Assembly: GCF_028554725.1 (NCBI RefSeq)
Contig: NC_071667.1
Coordinates: 28,477,501 to 28,541,500, forward strand
Length of the DNA stretch: 64,000 nucleotides
Direction: 5' to 3'
Source of the DNA: Zeugodacus cucurbitae
Lineage: Eukaryota; Arthropoda; Insecta; Diptera; Tephritidae
The position numbers were made by a program, and so were the translations under genes. Shown piece after piece: positions 1 through 11,662 of this stretch (position 1 is the first letter of the stretch; the number at the start of each line of letters is the position of its first letter). Under the pieces are notes generated by a model, which was not told where the DNA came from, made no database searches, and saw only the letters and a list, made by a program, of their open reading frames with translations.

Positions 1-1057
1 AATATATATAAATGATCAGGATGACGAGTGGATTTGAAATCCGGATGTCTGTCCGTCCGTCTGTCCGCCTGTCCGTGCAAGCGATAACTTGAGTAAAAAT
101 TTAGATATCTTAATGAAACTTGAAACACATATTCCATGGCACCCTAAGGAGGTTGCTTTCGAAAATGGGCAAAATCGGTCCACTGCCACGCCCACAAAAT
201 GGCGGAAACCGAAAACATATACAGTGTCATAACTAAGCCATAAATAAAGTTATTGAAATTAAATTTGGAACACATGATCGCATTGGGGAGGGGCACATTT
301 GGATGTAATTTTTTTGGAGAAGTGGGCGTGGTCCCGTCCCGTATCTCGCAAATCATAATACCAAACTTTCTGCAGTCGTTTCTTTTAGCCACTTCTTAAT
401 GCAGTCCAAAAATGAAAGAAATCGGATAATAACCACGCCCCCCTCCCATACAAAGGTTAGGTTGAAAATTACTAAAAGTGGGTTAACTTGCTAAGAAAAA
501 ACGTCAGAAACACTAAATTTCACTTAAGCAATGGCAGATGGAAGCTGCACTCAGATTTTTTACAAAATATAAAATGGGCGTGGCATCGGTCAAAAACCAT
601 ATCTCAGGAACTTCTTTGTAACTTGGTTTGTAATAGTTTCCCTACATCACAATGATATGTTGTGAAAATATGCCAAATCGCTTCACAACCACGCCTACTT
701 CCTATATACCAGAACTTTGAAGACGATCTGAATCGTTTACTGTACAATATATAAAGTAAGCACTAGTGAAGATATCGGTACAGAACTTTGCACAAATACT
801 ACGTTTACAGTGTGGCAGCCCCATTCTAAAAATCGCCGAAATCGGAGCATAGGTTTTTAAGGCCCCATTTATCGAACACGAGGACCTCGGTGCTTTTAAC
901 CTAATATTATGGTTTCCAACTTTCAATGGACTTTATACAATATATATGGCGAATATGTGGGTCAAATTGTGTATTATATAATATAAATAAAGTTAAATAA
1001 ATAAATTGCGAGAGTATAAAATGTTCGGTTACACCCGAACTTAGCCCTTCCTTACTT
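1..1057 (-). repeat. Hairpin-ended interspersed repeat, left-truncated by the window edge
   Basis: This is a copy of the abundant repeat of this window, in reverse orientation. It runs from the tccgtccgt-rich segment near 45-80 to the terminal segment at about 1010-1057, where gagagtataaaatgttcgg is followed by the conserved end cttagcccttccttactt. The 6-bp stem CCGAAC/GTTCGG of that end is imperfect here only in the loop. Short open frames inside it (144-392, 702-926) are not conserved between copies and are not genes. Confidence 0.85.
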
Positions 1058-1460
1058 CTCTTAATTGCTATGATTTTAGCTTTTTTCCAAACCTTAGGAA
1101 AGTAACTCAGCCGTATACATGCATTAATTATATTAGCAAAATAACGTACCTCTTTTTTGGGGAGAGCTTTTAGACAGCTATTATAAATACCGTCAATGCC
1201 CGGAGATTTTTTAGCTTTTAGATTCTTTAATAATGACGAAATGAAATGTGCGACATCGGCTTCTGTAGAGGAATCACTCAAATGAGCCGGGGCAGTGTGA
1301 TAATAATAAATACCAAGAAATTCATTGATATTTTATAAAAAAAATTTATCAAAGTGCAGATAACCTTGGGGGTCGATTTCTGTTTCACTAACATACTGCG
1401 CTGGATACTCCTCTTCGCATCTTTTACTACTGTCTATTTTACCCAAAAACAACACCGCAA
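1045..1460 (-). pseudogene. Non-LTR retrotransposon reverse-transcriptase fragment
   Basis: On the minus strand the frame at about 1281 down to 1050 reads like the finger region of a jockey-type reverse transcriptase, with the motif KAKKSPGIDGI followed by a segment ending FPKVWKKAKIIAI. The upstream part (1281-1450) continues in other frames with a stop and an A-rich indel. The fragment stops where the hairpin-ended repeat begins at about 1057, so the host element was truncated or interrupted there. It is a dead fragment. The clade assignment is by motif only. Confidence 0.6.
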
Positions 1461-1650
1461 AGCCCAGATATAATCCTAATTGAAAATGTATGGTCTATCG
1501 GTAAAAGAATGGATGGAAATTTACAATGTTAGGAAGGAGAAACAACTTAAAGAAGCATTGCAAAAAAGTGCGAGAAGTTGTTCCTAAAACTTACGGAAAA
1601 GTTGGGGAAATCAATGCAAAGGCGATTGCACGCAGTTATTAAGGGGGTAT
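1443..1650 (+). pseudogene. Tc1-like transposase C-terminal fragment
   Basis: The forward frame near 1451-1495 reads PQSPD followed by LIENVW, the signature that surrounds the last catalytic acidic residue of Tc1-family transposases (usual form QSPDLNPIENVW). After a frameshift the frame around 1575-1640 gives a stretch ending GKSMQRRLHAVIK, which matches the usual C-terminal SMPRRL-type ending of these enzymes. Stops and indels show it is inactive. The rest of the transposase and both terminal repeats are missing. Confidence 0.55.
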
Positions 1651-2287
1651 ACCAGTGTGACATTTTCAAAAAATCGATTTTTTTTTTTTGCTTATTCGAT
1701 AGTTTATACTTTCAAATATCGGTAAGGCCGTATCTTGAATAGTTTTTGAATGGCAGCGTTCTAAAGGGCAATCGCTCACAGGTATAAGCCGCTATAGTCG
1801 AAACTTTAAACGCGTTTTTCTCGAAACGACTTTTCACAAAATTGCTGACATCATAACTCAACGAGATATTGACCGATCAACATCAAATTTAAAACGTTCT
1901 TGAATATTGATTTGTTGAAAATTGTCAATTTGGCATTTAAAAAACGACCATTTTTTACCTAAAAAATCAATTTTTTTCAGAACTACGCCATTTTGTTAAT
2001 GTTTGATATTTTTCAATAATCATAGTTCATTGACCTTTAATAACCTCTTTGAATTTTTGTGTTTCAGTTACTCATTCGGCCGGAATCAAGTCAGCAGTTG
2101 GGTAACTGACAATACAAGTAATAGGCAACAAATTACACTAAGTTATAGACATGTTAACTAAAAAAGTAAGTATTGACACTTTTACCATTTCAAAAGTGTA
2201 TGAAATCCATAATACACATACTTTTTAATATAAAATCTTTGCATATATTTTAAAAACATTTACAATTACATATGCGCATACATTTTT
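1651..2287. other. Non-coding flank 3' of modSP
   Basis: No gene is seen. The stretch starts with a run resembling a transposon end (ggtataccagtgtgacattttc, then a T-rich tract at 1678-1690) and is otherwise AT-rich. It should contain the modSP 3' UTR near its right end, but no polyadenylation site could be chosen with confidence. Confidence 0.4.
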
Positions 2288-5200
2288 TCATTTCAATATA
2301 TAAATATATTTGCTTTCTTTGTCATCTTGAATGCTTTTATAAAGTTTCTCTGGTATTTGGTTAAATACAGTGCCAACGACAGGCTCGTTTGTACAGCCTG
2401 CGTTGCGGGAGGGTTTATGAATGAGTATACCAATTATATAGTTAACGCCATCATTTTCCACAATAATTCCGGCTCCACTATCTCCTTCGCATAGTGTGCC
2501 ATTTGTATGAAGTTTATATTTTCGTCGCACACACATATAGGTCTGATTCAAATTCGCGCTGCAATCAGCATTCGGTAATACTTGCAGTTCGGTTTTGTTA
2601 AATACATCGCCAAATTTGTTTTCATTCTTCGTCCAACTATGAAGAAATGCTCGATTGGATTTTGTAATAGCTTCGGCGTTAGTAAAACAAATCGGTCTTG
2701 TGTTCATACTCAAAGTAAGTATTTCGCTTAGCTTTAGTAGGGCAACATCGATGTCTCTGTAGTGAGAAGAATTATGAAGAAATATTAACAGACAGACTCG
2801 ATAAAAAAATACTCTGGTAACTGCTTAATACTACCATAGCGTAATTTCAAAATGTTTCCCAAAACTTATAATTTATATATATGGAAGGGTAAGGTTATAA
2901 AATTAAAATAAAACAAGTAAGGAAGGGCTAAGTTCGGGTGTAACCGAACATTTTATACTCTCGCAATTTATTTATTTAACTTTATTTATATTATATAATA
3001 CACAATTTGACCCACATATTCGTCATAAATATTATATAAATTCCGTTGAAAGTTGGAAACCATAATATTAGGTTAAAAGCACCGAGGTCATCGTGTTCGA
3101 TATATGGGGCCTTAAAAACCTATGGTCCGATTTCGCGATTTTTAGAATGGGGCTGCCACACTATTAACATAGAATTTGTGCAAAGTTCACTAGTACTTAC
3201 TTTATATATTGTAAAGTAAACGATTCAGGTTGTCTTCAAAGTTCTGGTATATAGGAAGTATGCGTAGTTGTAAAGCGATTTGGTCTATTTTCACAACATA
3301 TTATTGGGATGTAAGGAAACTATTACAAACCAAGTTGCATTGAAATCGTTCGAGTAGTTCCTGATATATGGTTTTTGACCCATAAGTGGGCGACGCCACC
3401 CCCATTTTCCATTTTGTAAAAAAATCTGAGAGCAGCTTCCATCTGCCATTTCTTATATGAAATTTAGTGATTCTGGCGTTTTTCGTTATTGAGTTAACCC
3501 ACTTTTAGTAGTTTTCAACATAACCTTTGTATGGGAGGTGGGCGTGGTTGCAATCCGATTTCCTCCATTTTTGGACTGTATAAGGTAGTACCTAAAAGAA
3601 ACGAAAGTTTCTAGAAAGTTTCCTTGATATACCTTTAGTAGTTTGCGAGATATGTACAAAAAACTTAGTAGGGGGAGGGGCCACGCCCACTTCCCCAATA
3701 AAGTTACATCCACATATGCCCCTTCCTAGTGCGATCCTTCATACCAAATTTTACCTCCATAGCTTTATTTATAGCTTAGTTATGGCACTTTAAGTATTTT
3801 AGGTTTTCGCCATTTTGTGGGCGTGGCAGTGATCCGATTACGCCCATTTTCGAACTTAACCTTCTTATGGTGCCAAGGAATACGTATTCCAAGTTTCATT
3901 AAGATATCTCAATTTTTACTCAAGTTACAGCTTGCACGGAAGGACGTACAGACGGACGGACAGACAGACATCCGGATTTGAACTTTTCTCGTCACCCTGA
4001 TCACTTTGATATATATAACCCTATATCTAACTCGTTTAGTTTTAGGACTTACAACCAACCGTTATGTGGACAAAACTATAATACTCTCGTAGCAACTTTG
4101 TTGCGAGAGTATAAAAATGTATCTCCTTAAAATGGTGGGCAAGGTTTTGCTACGTGGTTGCTACAAGGTTTTACGACCTACTCCCCTACGACCATGGCAT
4201 TCATTCAGATCAAAGAACGTTTCTATCTGCATTTCATTAAGACGCCTCAGAGATTTACTGATATTGTCGGTAAAAAATCTGACATAGACGCTGAGGTCCC
4301 CATATTCAGTATCTGGGGATTTGAAAATGTATTATCCGATTATGAGCAATTTGTGTACGTGGCAATGGTCCGATATCGCAATGCCAACTTCCTTCATTAA
4401 GGTATTAATTTTAATTTTTACTTGAGTTATCGCTTGCTCGGACAGATGGATGGACAGCCATACGGATCTCTTTAGTCAATACTGTATGATAGGAGTAATT
4501 CACTTGATCCCTAGAAAAAGCCATATAGATATACACCTACCCTCCATCGATGATCTCCGACACGTTGACTGTAAAAATATGAATATTTCCATTTTTTAAA
4601 TCTCCAGCGATTACTACGGTAACATCGGTTTCGTTCAGCGTCATAATATCTTCATCTTGGACACAATGTAAAGCTGGAAGAAACATACATATTTAAACAA
4701 AGTTTAAAACTTAAAGTTAACAAACAATAAAGCAATTTAAATGATACAACGATTAACACGACAAGAACTGGGTGTGGCTTCCATTACTTCGGCATCAAAA
4801 TTCCTACGAAATTAACTAAAAACGCTACAGATATTTTAACTGAATTTTTAACGAAACAATCTTATTCTAGTATTCTACTAGCAGATTGCAAGTAGGGTAA
4901 ATCGAACCTTTTCTTAAAAGTATACAGCTCTCACGGTGATCTCTTTAAATCATTAAAATGGTTTGTACTTGTGTCTGTATTGAAGAAAGCATTTCACTCA
5001 CCAGTTATCACACTTTTTGGTGACACAATAGTACCTCCGCACGTTTGATTTATATATGTTTTGACACCCACATGCCATGGCGCATCTGATGCACTTGGGA
5101 TAGAGGAACTCACTTGATGACCGCAAACGGGATCACAGTTTATTTTGTGTTTATCCCATTTTGCCTCTGATGTGCAGGTCATCGCATATTGCTCGGAATC

Positions 5201-8200
5201 GCTGCCAATAAAAATAAGTTTAATATAAATAACAAGTACACTTATACTTATTATTGTATGTTTCTGCTATAATAAGGGATGATAGAAATAATATAATAAT
5301 AAACTAAAAATTGTGACGAAGTTGCCAGTCATTGAAATTCTATAGCCATGTATAATGTGGTTTACATTTGCAAAGTGGATATTTAAATTTTTGATTGTAT
5401 ATTTACACAATTTGGGTTTTCATTTTTAATATTTTGTGTAGATCAATCGGCATAAACCTTAAGATTCACTCACAAAAGACTCGAAAAATTTTATTCTCAC
5501 CTTATTGTATCCGGCATTTGATAACCATCGGCACAGCTTACTCTTGCAATCGTACCGGGTACTATATTTTTACAATCAACAGTCTGATGACTATGTATGC
5601 ACTCCACCTTTGTAGATTTGCTGATATATAGAATTCTCTCATCGCAATATTCTGAATAAAAAATAATCGATCATTTATGTGAACTCAATTGTTTATATTA
5701 TGTAAAATAATTCTTTAATATGTGAATTTTGCCAATATCTATGAGTACATCTCTAGGTAGTGAGTCAGTATAGCTGTCTGTACTGAGGTCGTCTGAATAG
5801 TACTTTCATTTGCGGGAAATTCTTTCTCACGAACACTCCAATCACATCACAGGTTCTACTCCAAATTCTTTTGCAAGAAACTTTTGAGTCTAAGAAAGGT
5901 TAGGTTAGATTATTCTGGTATGCTAACAGGCCCCATATAGACCTTTTATGGTCTTTAGCGATACCAGATGGAGCGCCATCACGCATTACCATAGTAGTAG
6001 TCATCGTTTAGGATGCCAGTGCTTGACGCGAATTTTAAGAGATTATGAGGCCTCACTGACGATACCACCAAACTATCGCACTGTGGAGCCCCTAGATACA
6101 TTGCTAGCGCAAGTCAAATGTACGAGAGATGCTCAACTGTTTCTTTGGTGCACTGTTCTTGACTCTTTCTGCATTCCTCCTAAGCTGATAGCATCATCTT
6201 GTAGGCGTGCGCCGCGAATAGACTGTGACCAGTGAGCATGCCAACCGATGTCCTATAGCCATTTTTATTGAATGCTAGAAGGAAAGTTGTATATTTTCTT
6301 TGTAAATGACCTTTGCAGTTTTGCAACCCGGTAGATTCTTTCCACACTTTTTAATGGTTTGGCTCATAGTACTCACATTAGAATATTGAACACTTCTTTA
6401 AATATGGGCAGAAAATCAATTCTCAATAACGAATTATTTAAACAACAATAAAATAGGAAGCTAAAAAACTGATTATACTACATATAGACGTATACTCACT
6501 AATGCATTTTGGAAGAGGATGATCCCAACCATTTTTTGTACATATTCTGTACTGCTGTGATAAGCCATTAGAGAAGACATAGTTATTTTTACATCTAATA
6601 GAAATGCGTGTGTCGACGGAAACCCGGTCAACCGCTCCGGTGTAAACATTAGAGTTCTGGTTCTGATTTCTTATATTGTAATTTTGATTGGCTTTAATTT
6701 CACAGCCCTCTTTTTGTGCTCTAGGTGTATCTTTTGCGTCTTCGTATTCACAATCTTTCTCATCCGAACCATCAATACAATCTTTAAAGTGATTACAAAT
6801 TTTAGATTTCTTTATGCATCCTCCATAATCACAACGAAAGTTTTTGTGTGGGGAACATGACTTTAAAAGACACTGAAAAGGCCTTTCATCGCTGTTATCA
6901 ATGTTTTCTTCTTTGCCTTTAGCAGTAAGGCAATCGATTTTTCCATCGCAAAATTTATTTGCTTCAATAAAATTGCCGGACTCACACGCTTTCCACTCGT
7001 CAGGATATCTATAAGAAACATGAAAGGAAGAGCTAAGTTCGGTTGTCATCAAAATTTTTTTACTCTCGCAATTTATGTATTTAATTTTATTAAGGTAACA
7101 CACAACTTGTCCAATTCATACGGTATAAATACCACTAAAATACCGTTAATTATAAACATAAATGTTCATATGTGGTATATGGGGGCTGGAATAATTGGTG
7201 GTTCGACATATTCAAGAATATATGTGCACTAATTTGTGCCTACATATTTACTGATATATACCGTATTAAGTCTACCGGAAATTTGAAGTGACAAAAGTTT
7301 AAAAATTCCAGGTTTTTGGGGGGCAAATATTTGTTCCGATATCTCCGTTGGCGCTTGTATCATTAAGACATCTTCATTTTTACTCAAATTACTTGGAGGC
7401 ATGGTCAAACGAACAGACAGTCAACCTGTTTCCAACTTCTTTCGTAATCCGGATTACTTTCGTTTATATAACTCTATATATATATTTCGAGTAGTTTTAG
7501 GTGTTACAAACAACCATTATGTGAATAAAACTGTTATACGCTGTGCAACATGTTGCGAGAGTATATTAATATGTATGTGTATAAATATATAGGCACTAAT
7601 ATACTGATAGTTTATCAAAAAGATATTACTCTGGATGATCCGTGCAATTATAATTCCACTCATCCGATCCATCAGCACAATCCTTAACGCCATTGCATAG
7701 GAGTGTAATTGGTATGCAAGCACCATAATTGCACTTGACATAATTATTTGGGCAACTCTGGTTTCCACAATAGCTTTTGGTGATATCATTATACAAAAAT
7801 TCATCAGAACCATCGTTGCAATCCTTTTTACCATTGCATAGATCTATATATTCAATACTGGTACCATCTGTGCAATTAAATTGTTCATCATTGTTATTAC
7901 CTGAAAATAAATTAAATAAATAAACAAGTAAGGAAAGGCTAAGTTCGGGTGTAACCGAACATTTTATACTCTCGCAATTTATTGAAGAAATTTTATTAAG
8001 ATAACGCACAAATTTACCCATAAATTCGGCACAAAGTTAAATAGAATGGCGAAAATCGTCATATATAGATATGAGGGCTGAGGTAATTCCTGAACCGATT
8101 TCATTCAATTTCACCAGCAATACAATACACTTACAATACGCTTACTTAATTTTGCTAAGATATATCACATATTAACCATAACATATATGCATAATAAAGC

Positions 8201-10830
8201 CCAACGAATTTTTGAAAAACCTATAATTAGGTATATAGGAGTTAGGGGATGTTGTAACCCGATTAATAAGTTTTGGAACAGAGACACACTATTGGAAGAA
8301 AACAAATTCCTCTGAATTACAGTAAATTAGCAGAGAGATTTACCCATACTTTCGGTTAAAATTTAACCTTAGGCGCTGAGTTCAACATGTTCGATATCTG
8401 GGGCCTTGAAAAGTTATAGTCCGTTTTCGACAATTTTTTCACAAGTGATGCCACAGATCATATACTGTATTTGTGTAAAGTTTTATTTCGCTATCATCAT
8501 TGGTTCCTAATGTATATATTATAAAGTGAAGGATTCAGATGGAATTCAAAATTGAGTTATAAAGAAAGTAGTCGTGATTGTGAACCGATTTCATCCATTT
8601 TCCACACATATCATCAGGGTGTCAATAAAATATTATATACCGAATTTCATTGAAATCTGTCGAGTAGTTCCTGTGATATGGTTTTTGACACATAAGTGGG
8701 CGATGCCACGCCCATTTTCCATTTTGTAAAAAGATCTGAGTGCAGCTTCCTTCTGCTATCATTTCTGTGCAATTTTGTGTTCGTGACGTTTCTCGTTAGT
8801 GAGTTAACGCACTTTTAGTCATTTTCAACCTAACCTTTGTATGGGGAGTGGGCGTGGTTATTATCCGATTTCTTTCATTTTTGGACTGTATAAGGAAACG
8901 GCTAAAAGAAACGACAGCAGAAAGTTTAATTTATATAGCTTTATTGGTTTGCAAGATATATACAAAAAACATATTTGGGGGCGGGGCCACGCCCACTTTT
9001 CCAAAAAAATTACATTCAAATGTGCCCCACCCTAATGCGATCCTATGTTCCAAATTTTATTTTCATAACTTTATTTATGGCTTAGTTATAGCTCTTTATG
9101 TGTTTTTGGTTATCGCCATTTTGTGGGCGTGGCAGTGGTCCGATTCCGAACTTAACCTTCTTATGGTGCCAAGGAACACGTGTTCCAAGTTTCATTAAGA
9201 TATCTCAATTTTTACTCAAGTTACAGCTTGCACGGACGGACAGACGGACAGACGGACAGACAGACATCCGGATTTGAACTTTACTCGTCACCCTGATCAC
9301 TTTGGTATATATAACCCCATATCTAACTCGTTTAGTTTTGGGACTTACAAACAACCGTTATGTGGACAAAACTATTATACTCTCTTTAGCAACTTTTGTT
9401 GCGAGAGTATAAAAATATATAATATATATATTACAAGGGCGTTTTTATTACATACTTATATACATATGTATGTATATAATCTATACGCGATAACTAGGTA
9501 CCATGCAATTTTATTAGGATAACTCAAAATTTAGAGCTAATGCAGAAAAAGTCAGTCATCTCACAGATTTGCCGATACTTTCAATAAAAGTGAGCCAAAT
9601 GCCCTGATATTCTTATATTTTCTATATCCCATTGAATCATGGTCCGATTGTTTCAGTTTTCGATAGTACTTGATGTATACCAAAATATATAGAACGAACC
9701 AAATGATTCCACACACTATTAGTTGAAGGGTGTTTCAAATTACTAGTCGGATGGGTAAGTACTTTGTGACATCAACGAAAAGTCAAGCTAGTATATAGTA
9801 TGACGAGTGGAATATCGCAACGATAAGTCTGAGTGCGATACTATGGTACCTAATCTATGTCGGAATGTTAACCGACGTAACGTTACTATATAATGGCAAT
9901 GGAACTCCCGAGAAATCTCCCATATGAATAATGAATCAATTTATAATATTTATCTCAATTGAATTTGATTTTTAGAAGGACGATTCAACACTATAAATGC
10001 AGTATTTGTACAAAGTTCTGTTTCGATATCTTCACTAGTGCTTACTTTATATATTGTAAAGTAAATTGTTCAGATCGTCTTCAAAGTTCTGGTACTTAGG
10101 TGGTGGCGTGGTTGTGAACCTATTTTTACAACATATCATTGAGATGCAAGTAAAATATTGCATACTGAATTTCATTGAAATTGGTCGAGAGAGTCAAGAG
10201 AGTTTCCTTGATATTGCTTTATTAGTTTACGAGATACATATGTACAAAAAACTTAGTAGAGGACGGAACCGCGCCCACTTTACCACAAAAATTTTACCAA
10301 ATATGCCCCTTCTTAGTAAAATCATCTGTACCATCTGTAGTTACTTTTGTACATTTAAATATGGCGTAGTTATGGCACTTCATATATTTTCGGTTTTCGC
10401 TTGCAGTTTTTTTGCGAGAGTATAAAAAATCCGTGCTATTAACCAATTTATCTCGCAATTTTTTTTTTTTTATTTATGTTACACTGTCAGCAATTTGCAC
10501 TTTTAACCTAGGCGCTTTCACACACGTCTGGGATACTAAATAAATTTTTACAAATTTGGAGAGTATCTTTGATTTGATTTAATATTCAAAATTCGTTCGT
10601 GTGCTTTCACTGATTAAAGCTTCTCATAAATATTAAGAATTAACAAAAGGAATAATAATTGTTTTAGTCAATGGTAGACCTCACTTATGTATTCATTATC
10701 CATTCTAAATAGCGCACTTTCATAAACTTTTTGACACTTTTCTGGCTATTTCATTACCAATCGGATCACAACGTATATCGTCAATTGATAAACTCAAAAT
10801 CAACGCCGTCAATAATATCAAACGTAACAT
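2288..10830 (-). CDS. modSP: Modular serine protease (ModSP-like), seven exons, complete
   Basis: Secreted apical protease of the haemolymph cascade. In Drosophila, ModSP acts downstream of recognition proteins and upstream of Grass and the Spatzle-processing enzyme in Toll signalling. Exons (minus strand): 10758-10830, 7630-7900, 6500-7008, 5501-5651, 5002-5201, 4541-4673, 2288-2756. Every junction is GT-AG and the phases agree, giving 1806 nt (601 aa plus stop). Domains: signal peptide 1-21; LDL-receptor class A modules at about 34-69, 74-110, 123-161 and 166-201, three of the four carrying the DGSDE motif (the third has NSDER); CCP/sushi 217-283; a second Cys-rich module about 287-358 in the place of the wonton domain; protease from about 361. 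The catalytic triad is visible: His404 in TALHC, Asp449 in DIDVALL and Ser539 in CEGDSGAG. Order and length match the ModSP/HP14 family. The residue six before Ser539 is Thr, so the enzyme is not trypsin-like. Introns 1, 2 and 6 contain hairpin-ended repeats. Confidence 0.92.
2912..4116 (+). repeat. Hairpin-ended interspersed repeat, full length, in modSP intron 6
   Basis: Complete copy. The left end has aagtaaggaagggctaag and then the perfect stem GTTCGG..CCGAAC, followed by TTTTATACTCTCGCAA. The right end at 4078-4116 has atactctcg..gcaactttgttgcgagagtat. Near the right end lies the gacggacggacagacagac tetranucleotide tract (about 3948-3968). It sits inside the last modSP intron, antisense to the gene. 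Confidence 0.88.
4117..4490 (+). repeat. Divergent fragment related to the hairpin-ended repeat
   Basis: The stretch keeps short blocks of the repeat in the same order as other copies: attaagacgcctcagagatttactgat, then cgctgaggtccc, then gttatcgcttgctcggacagatgg. It lacks recognisable ends. The 80-codon open frame at 4158-4400 is not conserved in other copies and is not taken as a gene. Confidence 0.45.
5885..6240 (-). pseudogene. Non-LTR retrotransposon C-terminal tail fragment in modSP intron 3
   Basis: Read on the minus strand, translation around 6180-5990 gives a broken frame in which RTVHQRNS and ASLVHLTCAS are separated by a stop. This resembles the ETVEHLLCxCP-type zinc-knuckle tail of R1/I-like elements, and a short 3' sequence through 5890-5950 follows. 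Several stops are present. It lies wholly inside the intron between exons 3 and 4 of modSP. The 95-codon forward frame over the same bases looks incidental. Confidence 0.4.
7018..7575 (+). repeat. Short hairpin-ended repeat filling modSP intron 2
   Basis: Divergent, internally deleted copy. Its left end is gaaaggaagagctaagttcgg, with the CCGAAC half of the stem lost. It continues with ttactctcgcaatttatg and ends with gcaacatgttgcgagagtat at about 7546-7566. It occupies almost the entire intron between modSP exons at 7008 and 7630. The splice acceptor lies only about 10 bases from its left end. Confidence 0.75.
7924..9415 (+). repeat. Hairpin-ended interspersed repeat, full length, in modSP intron 1
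   Basis: Complete copy beginning with acaagtaaggaaaggctaag and the perfect GTTCGG/CCGAAC stem, and ending with gcaacttttgttgcgagagtat at 9389-9411. The tetranucleotide tract gacggacagacggacagac lies at about 9236-9268. It begins about 25 bases upstream (in the gene sense) of the modSP exon starting at 7900. Confidence 0.88.
9500..10430 (+). repeat. Degraded hairpin-ended repeat in modSP intron 1
   Basis: The left half is very divergent (attttattaggataactc near 9510), and the terminal GTTCGG hairpin is absent. The right half from about 9980 is clear, ending with ttgcgagagtataaaa at about 10412. The 119-codon frame at 10066-10425 lies inside the repeat and is not a gene. Confidence 0.6.
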
Positions 10831-11358
10831 TTTTATAATTAAAAACAAAGAATTATTATTAATTAAATAAATTTAAAGTCGTGACTATTTGCCTATATCC
10901 GATCACAACGGAAGGCAATGTTGTACTGAACGCTTACAATTCGGAACTTGAAAAAATTGCTGTTCGGCTGTAGTGCTTTCGTTAAATTGAATTCATGTAC
11001 TCGTATATGAAATATATGTATATTTGTGAAAGTGTATGTTAAGTATCCAAATGGATAGAATATGTTTGATCTTATGTATGTATATAATAATCAAAAACTC
11101 AGTTTTCTTCCAAATATAATAAGACGATTAATCCATTTGAGTAATTTAACGCCACCAATACCTCATGATATTTCTGCATTATATAAACAATAAATATGTA
11201 ATTGATCTATTAAACGAATGTGTCAAACATGTCATTGACGCATCGAAAACTAGGAAGCGACCATCACCTATCACTTATGGCACGCTTTATGTAGAATTAA
11301 GAGTCACATAACCTAATGCTTAAGCTCTGTACTTCCTAGGCTTAAGGACAATATAGTA
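10831..11358. promoter_or_regulatory. 5' flank of modSP
   Basis: This is the region immediately upstream of the modSP ATG (minus strand), so the 5' UTR and promoter should lie here. No TATA box or NF-kappaB-type site could be assigned with confidence by eye. There is no coding frame of note. Confidence 0.35.
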
Positions 11359-11535
11359 CAGTAATCTCCGCTTAACTACCCCTTCTTATCATGCAATACT
11401 TTTGAGACACTTAAGCGGGAAAGGCACTTAAATTAATACCGCTTAAGTGCCTCGAGGTACTTACCAAACTGTTTCTCAAATATTTCGATCTAATATTTTT
11501 CTTTTAGAATGTATCACATTTAGCGGGGATCACTG
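11359..11535. mobile_element. 177-bp TA-flanked MITE
   Basis: Ends CAGTAATCTCCGCTTAA and (reverse complement) CAGTGATCCCCGCTAAA are inverted repeats, flanked on both sides by the dinucleotide TA (11357-11358 and 11536-11537). The inside carries the palindrome-rich stretches cacttaagcggg and ccgcttaagtgcc. The size, CAGT tips and TA duplication point to a non-autonomous Tc1/pogo-type element. There is no coding capacity. Confidence 0.75.
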
Positions 11536-11662
11536 TATAAAAAACTCTTAATATAGCAACCTCAAAAACCAAAAATTTTAATCGATTTGGTTTAAAAAGG
11601 CAACATGAAGCTGGTATCGCATATGATACAATACTTGAGTGAAAAAAATTGTAATAAAAACA

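Noticed and set aside
5948..6235. 95-codon forward frame in modSP intron 3
   Set aside because: The opposite strand resembles a retrotransposon tail; the forward frame has no domain.
10066..10425. 119-codon forward frame
   Set aside because: It lies inside a degraded copy of the interspersed repeat and is not conserved in other copies.
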